DNA of 64,000 nt, from NCBI RefSeq assembly GCF_900636515.1, contig NZ_LR134287.1:1054001-1118000 (forward strand). Direction: 5' to 3'. Of the stretch, positions 18,399 to 26,420 are shown one piece after another. The stretch is from Neisseria animalis (GTDB taxonomy: Bacteria > Pseudomonadota > Gammaproteobacteria > Burkholderiales > Neisseriaceae). The position numbers were made by a program, and so were the translations under genes. The stretch's first letter is position 1; each line of letters opens with the position of its first letter. The notes under the pieces are model-generated. The model was not told the DNA's origin, ran no database searches, and worked only from the letters and a program-made list of their open reading frames with translations.

Positions 18399-18532
18399 TA
18401 TAGTCATTTGATACAAAATAATACAGCGTTGCTTCGCCTTTTTCAAAGAGAGGATTGACCAAACTGCCGAAGCGGCAAGTCTGCCGACCCGTATTGGCTG
18501 AACTTTCTGCGGCTGTGCTGCTTTTCCGACTG
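18399..18532 (+). mobile_element. degenerate copy of the Correia-like MITE
   Basis: It begins TATAGTCATTTGATAC and continues AATACAGCGTTGCTTCGCC like the full copies. The middle is replaced by unrelated sequence, and near the end CTTTCTGCGGCTGTGCTGC and TTTTCCGACT echo the right part. The closing CTATA is lost, so it is a decayed copy. It lies in the 405-bp gap between cca and the Met-rich protein gene. Confidence 0.5.
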
Positions 18533-18591
18533 TTAAAACTCAGATTAATTTTTATATTAAACAAATAATTATCAATATTTTTCTATTTTTT

Positions 18592-18618
18592 TGTCAGAAA
18601 TAATCCTAATCAACCGTC
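18592..18618 (+). promoter_or_regulatory. candidate ECF-sigma promoter of the Met-rich gene
   Basis: TGTCAGA at 18592-18598 and CGTC at 18615-18618 are separated by 16 nt, the geometry of several ECF-type promoters (TGTCA-type minus 35, CGTC-type minus 10). It would start transcription near 18625, about 55 nt before the ATG. No good sigma70 minus 10 competes at this place. Its use by the ECF factor encoded 570 bp downstream is inference. Confidence 0.45.
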
Positions 18619-18681
18619 TAAATGGCAAACGGTTTGTACAGACAAGCTGTTGTTTTGAACAACTTGAAAAGGAATGTAATC

Positions 18682-19134
18682 ATGAAAAAATCAGTTTTAA
18701 CTTTGGCCGCTACCGCTATTTTGAGCTTCTCCCTTCCCGCTACCGCCAAAATGCCGATGGCTAAATCAATGGATATGCAGACGGCTGCGATGCACGGTCA
18801 AAATATGAAACACAGTATGTCCGGTTTCTCTATGGAAAAAAATGCCATGATGATGGACAAGAACATGACTTCCATGCAAAAAGACAATATGGGCATGGAC
18901 AAAAACATGACTTCCATGCAGAAAGACAGTATGGGCATGGACAAAAACATGGCTACCATGCAAAAAGACAATATGGGCATGGATAAAAACATGACTTCCA
19001 TGCAGAAAAACCGTATGAACATGGATAAAGGCATGGATAAGCCGATGAAAAAAACAATGAAAATGAAAAAGTCTGTGCAAAAGCCCATGAGCAAAAATAG
19101 TAAAATGAACAGCATGAAAAACGGCTCAATGTAA
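18682..19134 (+). CDS. secreted methionine-rich repeat protein
   Basis: 150 aa with a clear signal peptide (MKKSVLTLAATAILSFSLPATA, cleavage near residue 22) and AAGGA before ATG 18682. The mature 128 residues hold 35 Met (27 %), many Lys/Asp/Asn, two His and no Cys. Four tandem 14-residue units of the type DKNMTSMQKDNMGM fill residues 59-114; the rest is similar but irregular. It has no hydrophobic core, so it is probably unfolded in the periplasm. MxM and MxxM patterns can bind Cu(I) or Ag(I) or be oxidised as a sink for hypochlorite. It is followed by an ECF sigma and anti-sigma gene, suggesting that it is the regulated output. The function is inferred from composition and context. Confidence 0.85.
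   Translation: MKKSVLTLAATAILSFSLPATAKMPMAKSMDMQTAAMHGQNMKHSMSGFSMEKNAMMMDKNMTSMQKDNMGMDKNMTSMQKDSMGMDKNMATMQKDNMGMDKNMTSMQKNRMNMDKGMDKPMKKTMKMKKSVQKPMSKNSKMNSMKNGSM
18856..19023 (+). repeat. four tandem 42-bp repeats in the Met-rich gene
   Basis: Four in-frame units of 42 bp encode 14 aa each; the units differ at a few positions only. Such an array can gain or lose units by slippage without a frameshift. Confidence 0.9.
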
Positions 19135-19146
19135 TTACCGCCAACA

Positions 19147-19172
19147 ACGGGCGGTATACATACCGCCCGTTT
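19147..19172 (+). terminator. hairpin between Met-rich gene and sigma gene
   Basis: ACGGGCGGTA pairs perfectly with TACCGCCCGT around loop TACA, followed by only TTTC. The short T run suggests partial termination, giving more Met-rich transcript than sigma transcript. Confidence 0.6.
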
Positions 19173-19186
19173 CAGGAAAATCATTC

Positions 19187-19777
19187 ATGTGTACAGATGC
19201 CGTATGGGACAGCAGCAACCTCGAAAAACTCCGCCGGAAAATGCTGCATTTTGCATTTTTACAGCTGAGGAATGAAGAATGGGCAGAGGACGCAGTGCAG
19301 GAAGCATTGACCTCTGCCTATACCAAACAACAGCAGTTCCAAGAAGGTGCGCAGTGGCAGACTTGGGTGTGGGCGATTCTCAAAAATAAAATCCTCGATA
19401 CCCTGCGCCGCAGGCAAGCCGAACTGCAGCATATCAGCCCGAGCGAAGAAGAGCGTATACTCGACGATATATACGATCATGCTTTTAATGATGACGGGCA
19501 CTGGCAGCCGCAATACCGTCCGCAGGCTTGGCAAATGCCTGATGAAGCGGTGCGGCAAAACGATTTTATGCGGATATTGGATTACTGTTTGGAACATTTG
19601 CCTGAACATACCGCCCGTATTTTTATGCTGCGCGAAATCATGGGGCTGGAGGTGAAGGAAATCTGTATGCAGACGGGTATCGGCAGCGACAACTGCTACA
19701 CCATACTCAGCCGCGCCCGTAACGGGCTGCGCCTCTGTTTGCAGAGAAATTGGTTTGATGACAACACTGGAAAATAA
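19187..19777 (+). CDS. ECF-family RNA polymerase sigma factor
   Basis: 196 aa. Region 2 lies at about 12-70: LRNEEWAEDAVQEALTSAYTKQQQF (2.1/2.2), then WQTWVWAILKNKILDTLRRR (2.3/2.4). Region 4 lies at about 125-185: YCLEHLPEHTARIFMLREIMGLEVKEICMQTGI with the helix-turn-helix GSDNCYTILSRARNGLRLCL. A 50-residue acidic linker joins them, and regions 1 and 3 are absent. It directs RNA polymerase to a stress regulon when freed from its anti-sigma factor. AGGAAAA precedes the ATG and the anti-sigma gene follows after 9 nt. It resembles the neisserial RpoE-like ECF factor that controls methionine sulfoxide reductase. Confidence 0.9.
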   Translation: MCTDAVWDSSNLEKLRRKMLHFAFLQLRNEEWAEDAVQEALTSAYTKQQQFQEGAQWQTWVWAILKNKILDTLRRRQAELQHISPSEEERILDDIYDHAFNDDGHWQPQYRPQAWQMPDEAVRQNDFMRILDYCLEHLPEHTARIFMLREIMGLEVKEICMQTGIGSDNCYTILSRARNGLRLCLQRNWFDDNTGK

Positions 19778-19786
19778 GGAAAACAA

Positions 19787-19984
19787 ATGAAGCCCATCAG
19801 ATGCAGGCAGGCGGCAAGGCTGATGCAGCTTGAGTGTGACCGCAAATTGAAAGTCGGCGAAAAAACAGCGTTGATGCTGCATTTGGCAGTCTGTGTACAT
19901 TGCCGCCGTTACCTCCGCCAGCTTGAAATGTTGAACCGCTCTCTCAAAGATTATTCCGCCAGTTTGGAAAACTTTGAGGAATAG
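19787..19984 (+). CDS. small zinc-type (ZAS) anti-sigma factor
   Basis: 65 aa, with no membrane segment and no signal peptide. It holds the ZAS signature H-x3-C-x2-C at His32, Cys36 and Cys39, with further Cys at 6 and 17. One of these is the likely fourth ligand. Such proteins clamp their ECF sigma factor in the cytoplasm and let go when the thiol-zinc site is oxidised or modified. ATG 19787 follows AAGGAAAACAA. It is the downstream partner in the two-gene sigma/anti-sigma operon. Confidence 0.85.
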   Translation: MKPIRCRQAARLMQLECDRKLKVGEKTALMLHLAVCVHCRRYLRQLEMLNRSLKDYSASLENFEE

Positions 19985-20020
19985 GCAGGATGAAGCCGCG
20001 CGCGATAAATCGGCGCGTTT

Positions 20021-20031
20021 TGTGAGATAAA
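20021..20031 (+). repeat. left terminal inverted repeat of Mu-like prophage
   Basis: TGTGAGATAAA begins with the TG expected of Mu-type ends and is the inverse of the sequence at 36216-36226. Further inside, ACACCGTGCAAC at about 20052 resembles ACACCCTGTGCAAC at about 36149 on the same strand. Confidence 0.55.
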
Positions 20032-20070
20032 GTGTTTTTGATTTTATTTCACACCGTGCAACTTTATTGC

Positions 20071-20100
20071 AAATCCTGCCAAACAAAGGCAGGATTTTTT
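20071..20100 (+). terminator. terminator at the left prophage edge
   Basis: AAATCCTGCC pairs with GGCAGGATTT around AAACAAA and is followed by a T run. It lies 87 bp after the anti-sigma gene. Confidence 0.75.
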
Positions 20101-20197
20101 ATATTCGCGGAAACATCGCACTCCGATTGCTCGGCTCTTTGATATAGCTACGGTAACATGTGCTCACGTTAAATAAAATACATTACAGGAGCGCGAT

Positions 20198-20524
20198 ATG
20201 GATTACTACCCAAGCATGGAACGAGATAGCTTGTTTTACAAAGAATTTGCCAACCACTTTGATTATCGCAATAAACCCTGGACAGCCTTTGTTAAAGCTG
20301 CCCGCCGAATCTCTCAACGTCTTGATGTAGATATTGAACGAGCAGTTGATTTTTTAAATAGTGACGATGGTGGTCTTTTTGTGATTGAAATGATTGAATT
20401 TGCCGAAGCCGGTAAAATAAAGCAAGATATCGAATACCTGACCGATGGGGCAATTGCCACTTTCCGCGCGATGTCGTCTGCTCCTAAAATGTGGACAGAT
20501 TTGGAACAGCAAGCAAGAGGGTAA
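20198..20524 (+). CDS. hypothetical protein in prophage
   Basis: 108 aa, soluble, mostly helical (ARRISQRLDVDIERAVDFLNS). It has a good Shine-Dalgarno (CAGGAG 7 nt before ATG). I do not recognise it. It lies between the presumed phage end and the convergent DNA methylase, a place where Mu-like phages carry accessory (moron) genes. Confidence 0.6.
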   Translation: MDYYPSMERDSLFYKEFANHFDYRNKPWTAFVKAARRISQRLDVDIERAVDFLNSDDGGLFVIEMIEFAEAGKIKQDIEYLTDGAIATFRAMSSAPKMWTDLEQQARG

Positions 20525-20548
20525 GATGCCGCTCTTGCTTGGACAATT

Positions 20549-21316
20549 TTAATAGTTGCAGATGACCAGCTCACCGCTGGTCTTTTGCGTTTTATCACGG
20601 CCTACTGAATAGGCCAGCTCTAAACGTGTCATGCGGAAATCTTTAAATAGCTCCCGAATGTCTGGGTGGTCGTTGATCGAAAGCATAACCTTGCCTTTAC
20701 TCTCGGCCATCATCTTGGCCAGTAGCTGATACTGCGTCCAATCAAAGGCACGGTCATAACCGGCGGTTTGCCAATATGGTGGGTCAGCGTAGAAAAAGGT
20801 GTGTTCGCGGTCGTAGCGTTTGAAACACTTTTCCCAAGGCTCGTTTTCGACAAACACGCCATTGAGCCGTTGCTGCGCGGCTTTTAGGCGGTCGGCGATA
20901 TCGGCGGCAGTAAAGCCTCGGCCGGTGGTGGCTGTGCCGAAATGTTGGTCGACGGTTTTTCCACCAAATGCGGTGTGTTGCAGATAAAAGAAGCGAGCGG
21001 CTCGCTGGATATCGGTCATCACATCGGGCGGTGTAGATTGCAGACGGGCTTCTTCGCGGCTGGTCAATGTCCACTCAAATTGGCGCACAAACTCGTCAAA
21101 ATGGTGCTGCACCACGCGGTATAGGTTGATGAGCTGACCGTTGATATCGTTGAGCACTTCGCACTTGGCCGGTTGCGGCCGCATGAAGAATAGTGCCGCA
21201 CCACCGGCGAAGAGCTCAACGTAGCAGGTATGCTCGGGAAACATCGGAATCAGGTGTTTGGCCAAACGGCGTTTACCACCCATCCAGGGAACAATTGGCA
21301 GAGGCTTTTGAGTCAT
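20549..21316 (-). CDS. D12-class DNA N6-adenine methyltransferase
   Basis: 255 aa from ATG 21316. The order is that of the Dam/DpnM (alpha) group: the SAM-binding motif PWMGGKRRLAKHL at 10-22, then ELFAGGAALFFMRP at 34-47, a variable target-recognition part, and the catalytic DPPY at 178-181. It should methylate the exocyclic amine of adenine in a short site that I cannot predict. It lies 50 bp downstream of a Com homologue, the place that the mom DNA-modification gene holds in phage Mu. This suggests late, Com-dependent translation to protect packaged phage DNA. Confidence 0.88.
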   Translation of the reverse strand: MTQKPLPIVPWMGGKRRLAKHLIPMFPEHTCYVELFAGGAALFFMRPQPAKCEVLNDINGQLINLYRVVQHHFDEFVRQFEWTLTSREEARLQSTPPDVMTDIQRAARFFYLQHTAFGGKTVDQHFGTATTGRGFTAADIADRLKAAQQRLNGVFVENEPWEKCFKRYDREHTFFYADPPYWQTAGYDRAFDWTQYQLLAKMMAESKGKVMLSINDHPDIRELFKDFRMTRLELAYSVGRDKTQKTSGELVICNY

Positions 21317-21366
21317 GATTACTCCTAATATATAAGTATCGGTACTCAAAGGCACTCAGGATTGAA

Positions 21367-21474
21367 TTATTGGGTTTTAAACTGATTGAGCAATTTGCAG
21401 CGCGGACACTTGATTTCAAAGCAGCCACGGCCAACAGCCAACAACTTAAAACAATTTTTGCAACGATGTTTCAT
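21367..21474 (-). CDS. com: Com-like zinc-finger translational activator
   Basis: 35 aa: MKHRCKNCFKLLAVG, then RGCFEIKCPRCKLLNQFKTQ. Two CxxC knuckles (Cys5/Cys8 and Cys23/Cys26) with the RCKNC...IKCPRC pattern are those of Mu Com. Com unfolds a stem-loop over the start of the downstream modification gene and turns its translation on. The gene is shorter than Mu Com (62 aa) but holds the complete finger. It lies directly upstream of the adenine methylase on the same strand. Confidence 0.85.
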   Translation of the reverse strand: MKHRCKNCFKLLAVGRGCFEIKCPRCKLLNQFKTQ

Positions 21475-21566
21475 TTTTCACAGATTCCTTGTCGTTAGTG
21501 ATAAAATCACCGCACCTCGCGAGGTACGGTAAAAAAGGCTAACGCAGGTCTAGTCTGCTGAAGCTG

Positions 21567-21598
21567 GCGCGGAGAACGGTGGTAGGACACCGCCGCGC
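21567..21598 (-). terminator. long GC-rich hairpin after the tail gene
   Basis: On the plus strand GCGCGG-AGAA-CGGTG, loop GTAGGA, CACCG-CCGCGC folds into a stem with a one-sided bulge, 11 nt beyond the stop of the minus-strand tail gene. There is no U tract, so it may instead protect the mRNA end. A second palindrome, ACCTCGCGAGGT at about 21514, follows before com. Confidence 0.4.
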
Positions 21599-21609
21599 AG
21601 CCGTTTTCT

Positions 21610-22821
21610 TTAACTAATCGAATCCTGCCACTCTTCAACATACAGATAAATTGAGTAGCTGGTGTCGATTTTGGTTTTGTCAAAATTCGAGCGGATCATC
21701 ACGCTATTCTCAGTTTTGGCGCATATATTATGGTTCAAAAATAAAACCGCCAACGCCGGATGCTCGACTGAAACATACACCTTAGGGTCTTTATAGGTAT
21801 TTTGAAAATTTACCTTCGCCCAGGTGTACCCGCCATCTGCCCACATACTTTGAGTCAAATGGATTTTTTCACACTTTCTCAGGCCGAGAAGGTTTCTTAA
21901 ATCAGCAATTTCGGCAGTAATCTGAGACTGAGATTCAGATAATGCTGTCAATTCAGCTATTTTTTGCTGTAGCTCAGCCAATTCACTGCTTTCTTCAGCT
22001 TCAGCTGCCGCTTGCTTTGCCTTTTCCAACTCAACCGAAATATCAGCGATTCGCTGGTCTAACGCTTCAATTTCGCTGCTTTCTTCAGCCGCAGCAAATT
22101 GAATCCGTAAAATTTCCAACTGGCTGGTTAGTGACTTAACCGCCGCATCTGCCGCCACCAATTGGGTTAACGCCTCTTCAAGCGCAGCTTTCTGCTTGGC
22201 CAATTCAACGGCATGCTCAGAAATACTTGCCTGGTCGCGCTCCAACAACTTCAGACGGCCTTCCAATGAGCCTGCAGACTCAATAGCAGCCTGCGCCACC
22301 GACAACTGTTCTGATAACGCCGCAATTTCAGCACTTTCATCGGCCAGTTGCACATCCGACTCCAACTGCTCAATCTTAGCCAATAAACCAGCAATACCCG
22401 CCGAATCAGGGGCGGCGGCTTGGCCAGACAAGACAATAATTGCCTGACCGCTCACATCCACATCCACTGTCTCAACAACCGGCGCATCGCTTGAAAGCTG
22501 AACCGGTATATCAGTCACGCACGGTTTAACCTGAATCTCGCCTTGCAGATATGTTTTTACGACGCTACCACAAACGGCTCTCAAGTCATATTTAGCTCTT
22601 AGCCAGGTCAAATCACGGGTTACTGCCGCAGGGAAAAGCAGTGTAACCGCATTCCCTGCCACAGTAATTTCCGGACGAATCACCGAGCCGTCACCGGTGA
22701 CAATATCCATCTGAAACGTAGCTTGAGATAAATCAATAGACTCTGAATCAGCGGTCAACAACACTTTAAACAAGTGCGTGTCGCCTTGGTAAAGCAAGAA
22801 ATTATGGGTTTTAGGTGCCAT
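21610..22821 (-). CDS. phage tail/baseplate protein with BppU-like N-terminus and long coiled coil
   Basis: 403 aa. Residues 1-105 form a beta-rich domain (FLLYQGDTHLFKVLLTADSE...LQGEIQVKP) like the N-terminal domain of baseplate upper proteins. Residues 150-310 are a coiled coil rich in Ala, Glu and Leu, with a recurring element of the type ESSEIEALDQRIADIS. The last 90 residues are beta-rich with Trp and Tyr and may be the receptor-binding tip. It is the last gene of the tail operon, after the peptidase-like gene. Assignment rests on position and shape, not on a named family. Confidence 0.65.
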   Translation of the reverse strand: MAPKTHNFLLYQGDTHLFKVLLTADSESIDLSQATFQMDIVTGDGSVIRPEITVAGNAVTLLFPAAVTRDLTWLRAKYDLRAVCGSVVKTYLQGEIQVKPCVTDIPVQLSSDAPVVETVDVDVSGQAIIVLSGQAAAPDSAGIAGLLAKIEQLESDVQLADESAEIAALSEQLSVAQAAIESAGSLEGRLKLLERDQASISEHAVELAKQKAALEEALTQLVAADAAVKSLTSQLEILRIQFAAAEESSEIEALDQRIADISVELEKAKQAAAEAEESSELAELQQKIAELTALSESQSQITAEIADLRNLLGLRKCEKIHLTQSMWADGGYTWAKVNFQNTYKDPKVYVSVEHPALAVLFLNHNICAKTENSVMIRSNFDKTKIDTSYSIYLYVEEWQDSIS

Positions 22822-23283
22822 CTAACTTGCCTTTTTAACAAATTTGTCCAAATCATTGGGGGACAGTCGCCACGGCTCGGAAAAGCCCAAGACATGACCG
22901 CACCATTCGGAGCAGAACCACTTGTCCGGCCGATTGCCGAAGCGCAAGACCACACCAAGTGAGCCGAGTACATCGTACGACTTGCCTTGTGTCATCAGCC
23001 AAATCATCTGCAACTTGGCAGTTAACACGTCTGTTGCCGGAAGCTCAATTAAATCCCACTTATCCGACGGCAAGCGCATGGTTTTGCTGCGCACACCGCC
23101 ATCACGCAGGCTTGATGAGTAGCACTCAAACACACCGTCACCCAAGGCCACGGCAATTTCGCAATGTGAATAAATACCGCGCGTTGCTTTGCGGATTACC
23201 CAATCAGCAACGCGCATGGCCAACGCCTTAGGGGTGCGGCCTGATTTTCGGCCTTTGTAAAGCGCCAGATAGATTTTGCTCAT
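22822..23283 (-). CDS. permuted NlpC/P60 (YiiX-like) papain-fold protein
   Basis: 153 aa. A circularly permuted papain-like pattern is visible: YSHCEIAV (His near 41) precedes and WFCSEWCGHVLG (catalytic Cys near 123) follows. Such proteins are common in phage tail modules and may cut peptide or lipid-amide bonds at the cell envelope. Its start overlaps the stop of the preceding tail-fibre assembly gene within a DUS (AGGCCGTCTGAATG). The reaction is unknown. Confidence 0.7.
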   Translation of the reverse strand: MSKIYLALYKGRKSGRTPKALAMRVADWVIRKATRGIYSHCEIAVALGDGVFECYSSSLRDGGVRSKTMRLPSDKWDLIELPATDVLTAKLQMIWLMTQGKSYDVLGSLGVVLRFGNRPDKWFCSEWCGHVLGFSEPWRLSPNDLDKFVKKAS

Positions 23284-23895
23284 TCAGACGGCCTCCGGCG
23301 CGGTGAACTCGATTTTAATTTTATCGAGCGCAGCAACCGTTTTGGCCGACTCAATCTTGCTTTGCAAGGCTTGGCGCTGGCCTGCAACATGAGCCGACAG
23401 GGCGGAATACGCCAAGGCTTTGCGCAAAGCGGCGGCCTTGAGCTTGTCGGGTTCCTCGCCACGGGCGGCGGCGATGCCGTCTAAAACGGGTGTAGGAGCG
23501 GCGGGGTCTGCCTCCCATGCTTTGGCCTCGGCGGCCTGCAGCGGCCACGTCTGCACCTCAAAGGCTGGCAGCTTGTCGGTTTCGGCGGCCGCGTCGATAT
23601 AGGCTTGGGCGGCGGCGTTGAGTGCCGCCAGCCTGCCGGCGCGGGCTTTGGCCAAGGCGACGGCCTTGATTTCGGCGGCCAGCTCTTTGTTTTCCACCCA
23701 CGCGCCATCCACCCACTCATGCGCGGCGCTCGGGCGTGGGTGCACGGCCAAGTCGTCGGCGATATGGTGGCCGAGATTCAGCGCCGCCAGCAACTGCGCG
23801 TGCTGTTCGGCGGTGATTTCTTGCGCATCGGGTGGCAACTGCTCATGGATTTCGTCATCAAAAAATGTTTTTTGGGATTTACTGTAAAAAATCAT
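23284..23895 (-). CDS. tail fibre assembly (Tfa-like) protein
   Basis: 203 aa. It starts with the characteristic MIFYSKSQKTFFDDEIHEQLPPDAQEIT, followed by EQHAQLLAALNLG, then an Ala-rich helical C-terminal part (residues 75-195). Tfa proteins are chaperones that help fibres trimerise. It lies directly behind the fibre gene on the same strand, as in Mu and P2 relatives. Confidence 0.8.
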   Translation of the reverse strand: MIFYSKSQKTFFDDEIHEQLPPDAQEITAEQHAQLLAALNLGHHIADDLAVHPRPSAAHEWVDGAWVENKELAAEIKAVALAKARAGRLAALNAAAQAYIDAAAETDKLPAFEVQTWPLQAAEAKAWEADPAAPTPVLDGIAAARGEEPDKLKAAALRKALAYSALSAHVAGQRQALQSKIESAKTVAALDKIKIEFTAPEAV

Positions 23896-23912
23896 TTGGT
23901 TATCACCTTTTT

Positions 23913-26420
23913 TTAGTGGCCGATGGCAATAATACTGATTAGGCCGGCCTGGGCGTTTGCGTTCCAGCCGATGGCGGCGGCGGTGGTGTTCTCCTTGTTC
24001 CAGGCGGTGGCGTGTATAGGGCTGATGCCCTCCTGCGTGTCGTTTACCATAGCCATTAAAACCGCGTTGGGAAACGCGATCGGCAGCGCGGCCATGCCGT
24101 TGTCTGCGCCGTTAACGTTGATGGTAAGCCATTGGATAATCAGGCCGCTGGGCAGTTTTTGGTAACCGTTGCCGCCCGCTGCGGCGGCGCACATCTGCCG
24201 AACCCATGCGGTGGTGGCGAGGTTGCCCGAGTTATCGTTAAGCGCCGGCGTGTTTGCCGACGCCAGCCCGTTAACCACAAGATTGCGGCTGGCCGAACCC
24301 TGGGCGCCGACGTTTAATGCGTTGATGCGGCCGTTATCGGCGGTAAATCCCAGCAAATCCACGCCGCCCGCACCCGCAGCGCGGTTACGGTAAGCCGTTT
24401 TAGCGTTGGTGATGATGCCGCCGATGAGCACGTTGCTGCACGAGGCCGCGACATCCAGCGCAAACACGCCCGCATCAACGGCAGACTGCGCCAGCAAAAT
24501 GCTGTTGCCATTCACCCGCAGGCCGGCTACATCAAGCGCGCGGATACTGTTTGCGTTGGCGGCGTTGGCCACATTAAAAAAGTGGTTGCCCTCAATCACC
24601 ACGTCGGCCATCTTTTGCAGATGAATCACGCCACCACGGCAATCGCGCGCAAAATTGGCGGTAATGTAGATTTCGCTCGACGTGCCAACCGAACCATCGT
24701 ATATATCGTTTTTAGAAGATAAAAACTCATACTCCAGCCGGTTGCCGATGTTGCCGGAAACTTTAACTTTAGAACTATACTCAATATCAATAAACCGGTT
24801 GGCCACATCAAAAATATTATCTGCCACGGCGGCATTGTGCACGCCTTGCAGCTTCAGCAGACTTCCCGTTTGCGTGTTGCCAAATACGTTACTTAAGATG
24901 CTGATATTTTTAAGCTTCTCCCACGCGCCGGTATAGCCATTGCCCCAAATCTGCGTGAGAATCTGCTCCGCCACAGTATCGCCGAAATGATTACCCGTAA
25001 TATGGTAATCGCGACCTGCTTCCGACGGATTGTTTGTTGGCTGGAGCCACCAAATATAAATGTTTCGGTGGCAATGCTTAAACGTATTATTAACGATCTT
25101 AACGTTATCCCACAAAAACGGGCGCACGCCTGCAAAACCGCAATACTCGATTAAGTTATCCTCAACGATAATATTATTGTGATGTTGTACGTTGCGCGCG
25201 GCATAGTGGCCGCCGACGGCACAGCCATAGCCCTGCCCGAACAAGCCTGTATCATCATCAGGATTTTTGCTAAAAACGTTATTGCGCACAACAACGTTTT
25301 CACACGGATCGCCTTTCAGACGGCCACCGGTAAATGTACCCGGCACGTTATCATCAATTTGAATCGCCTCGGAAAAACCACGGTCAATATCACTGCCGGG
25401 CGCGGTGCCGTAAACCGTTGAAACCTCTTTACTAAATCCCAAAAACTGATTTTTTTCAATGGTTACGTTTCGGCACGCCGATAAATCAATGGCGTGGTTG
25501 CGGATACAGTCGACAAACCGCACCCCCGAAACCTCCAGCCCGTCAATATAACCCAACGAAAAGAAATTAACCGATGACCATTGCTCTTTTGCGTTACTGT
25601 TAAATTCGCCACCGAAAATTTTAATGTTTCTGCAAGGGTTTTCTTGAGACGAATTATCGTTAATAACCAATCCGTTATATAACATCGCGCCTGACGTGTT
25701 GCGTAAATATCTCACGCCGTCAACACTCTCAAACTCGAGATTATCGCCAATACGGATCAAGCCGTTAAGATAGTAATCCCCGGGTATATCACTCAATACT
25801 TTTGGGATTTTTGCCTCATAGACAAATTTAAACAACGCATTGATTTTATTCAAGGTTGTCGGCGCATTTTGTTTTCCAGCCAATACGCCAAAATCCGAAA
25901 ATCGACAAACGCCATCCAGCAGACGCCGCCAACGCACACCATTGGCTGACACGATAATCGTGCCGCCGTTATCGGCGCTTGTTGTGTCAGATTGGTCGGC
26001 AACAAACATTCCGCCGCCAATGCCAGGGGTGTTGACGTAGTAGCCATTTACGTTAACGTAGCCAGTGCTTCCTGGATATTCTCTTAATTCATCAATACTA
26101 CCTACACTTACGCTGGCTGCCGCGATTGCCTCTAATACACCCTTGGGCGTTGCAGCATTCGATTCATCGCTTTCGGATAATTCACTCACCAATTGGACAA
26201 AGCCAATATTTTCCAGCGTACCTTTTTTATTTGATAATTCATCAACTTTTTCTAAAGTTTTTTCGTGGGCTTTTCTCAGCCACTGAGTCCGCTGGCCAAG
26301 CTGTTTAGCTTGACGGTTAGCAACACCGTCCGAACCACCCGTGACAGGGTCGGTCATCTCAATTTGATATAAATCATCCACCCACTCAGGTGTCACTTTA
26401 TCTTCTTGAATCGTTGCCAT
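23913..26420 (-). CDS. phage tail fibre/spike with beta-helix
   Basis: 835 aa. The N-terminus (TPEWVDDLYQIEMTDPVTGGSDGVANRQ and QLGQRTQWLRKAHEK) is the usual phage attachment domain. Residues about 200-640 are full of short N-x-F/I repeats (such as NVTIEKNQFLGF, VVVRNNVFSKNPDD, NISILSNVFGN, VVIEGNHFFNV) typical of right-handed beta-helices of carbohydrate-binding or -cutting spikes. The end (NGYQKLPSGLIIQWL...ISIIAIGH) is a common C-terminal tip domain. It would decide host range. Its stop is 17 bp before tfa. ATG directly abuts the stop of gene I. Confidence 0.85.
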   Translation of the reverse strand: MATIQEDKVTPEWVDDLYQIEMTDPVTGGSDGVANRQAKQLGQRTQWLRKAHEKTLEKVDELSNKKGTLENIGFVQLVSELSESDESNAATPKGVLEAIAAASVSVGSIDELREYPGSTGYVNVNGYYVNTPGIGGGMFVADQSDTTSADNGGTIIVSANGVRWRRLLDGVCRFSDFGVLAGKQNAPTTLNKINALFKFVYEAKIPKVLSDIPGDYYLNGLIRIGDNLEFESVDGVRYLRNTSGAMLYNGLVINDNSSQENPCRNIKIFGGEFNSNAKEQWSSVNFFSLGYIDGLEVSGVRFVDCIRNHAIDLSACRNVTIEKNQFLGFSKEVSTVYGTAPGSDIDRGFSEAIQIDDNVPGTFTGGRLKGDPCENVVVRNNVFSKNPDDDTGLFGQGYGCAVGGHYAARNVQHHNNIIVEDNLIEYCGFAGVRPFLWDNVKIVNNTFKHCHRNIYIWWLQPTNNPSEAGRDYHITGNHFGDTVAEQILTQIWGNGYTGAWEKLKNISILSNVFGNTQTGSLLKLQGVHNAAVADNIFDVANRFIDIEYSSKVKVSGNIGNRLEYEFLSSKNDIYDGSVGTSSEIYITANFARDCRGGVIHLQKMADVVIEGNHFFNVANAANANSIRALDVAGLRVNGNSILLAQSAVDAGVFALDVAASCSNVLIGGIITNAKTAYRNRAAGAGGVDLLGFTADNGRINALNVGAQGSASRNLVVNGLASANTPALNDNSGNLATTAWVRQMCAAAAGGNGYQKLPSGLIIQWLTINVNGADNGMAALPIAFPNAVLMAMVNDTQEGISPIHATAWNKENTTAAAIGWNANAQAGLISIIAIGH

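Noticed and set aside
18856..19023. Regular 42-bp repeats as a possible CRISPR or iteron array
   Set aside because: The units are contiguous without spacers, in frame, and encode the Met-rich repeats.
18766..19184. Open minus-strand frames opposite the Met-rich gene (His/Phe-rich products)
   Set aside because: They mirror the repetitive Met/Lys codons; the plus strand has the signal peptide and ribosome-binding site.
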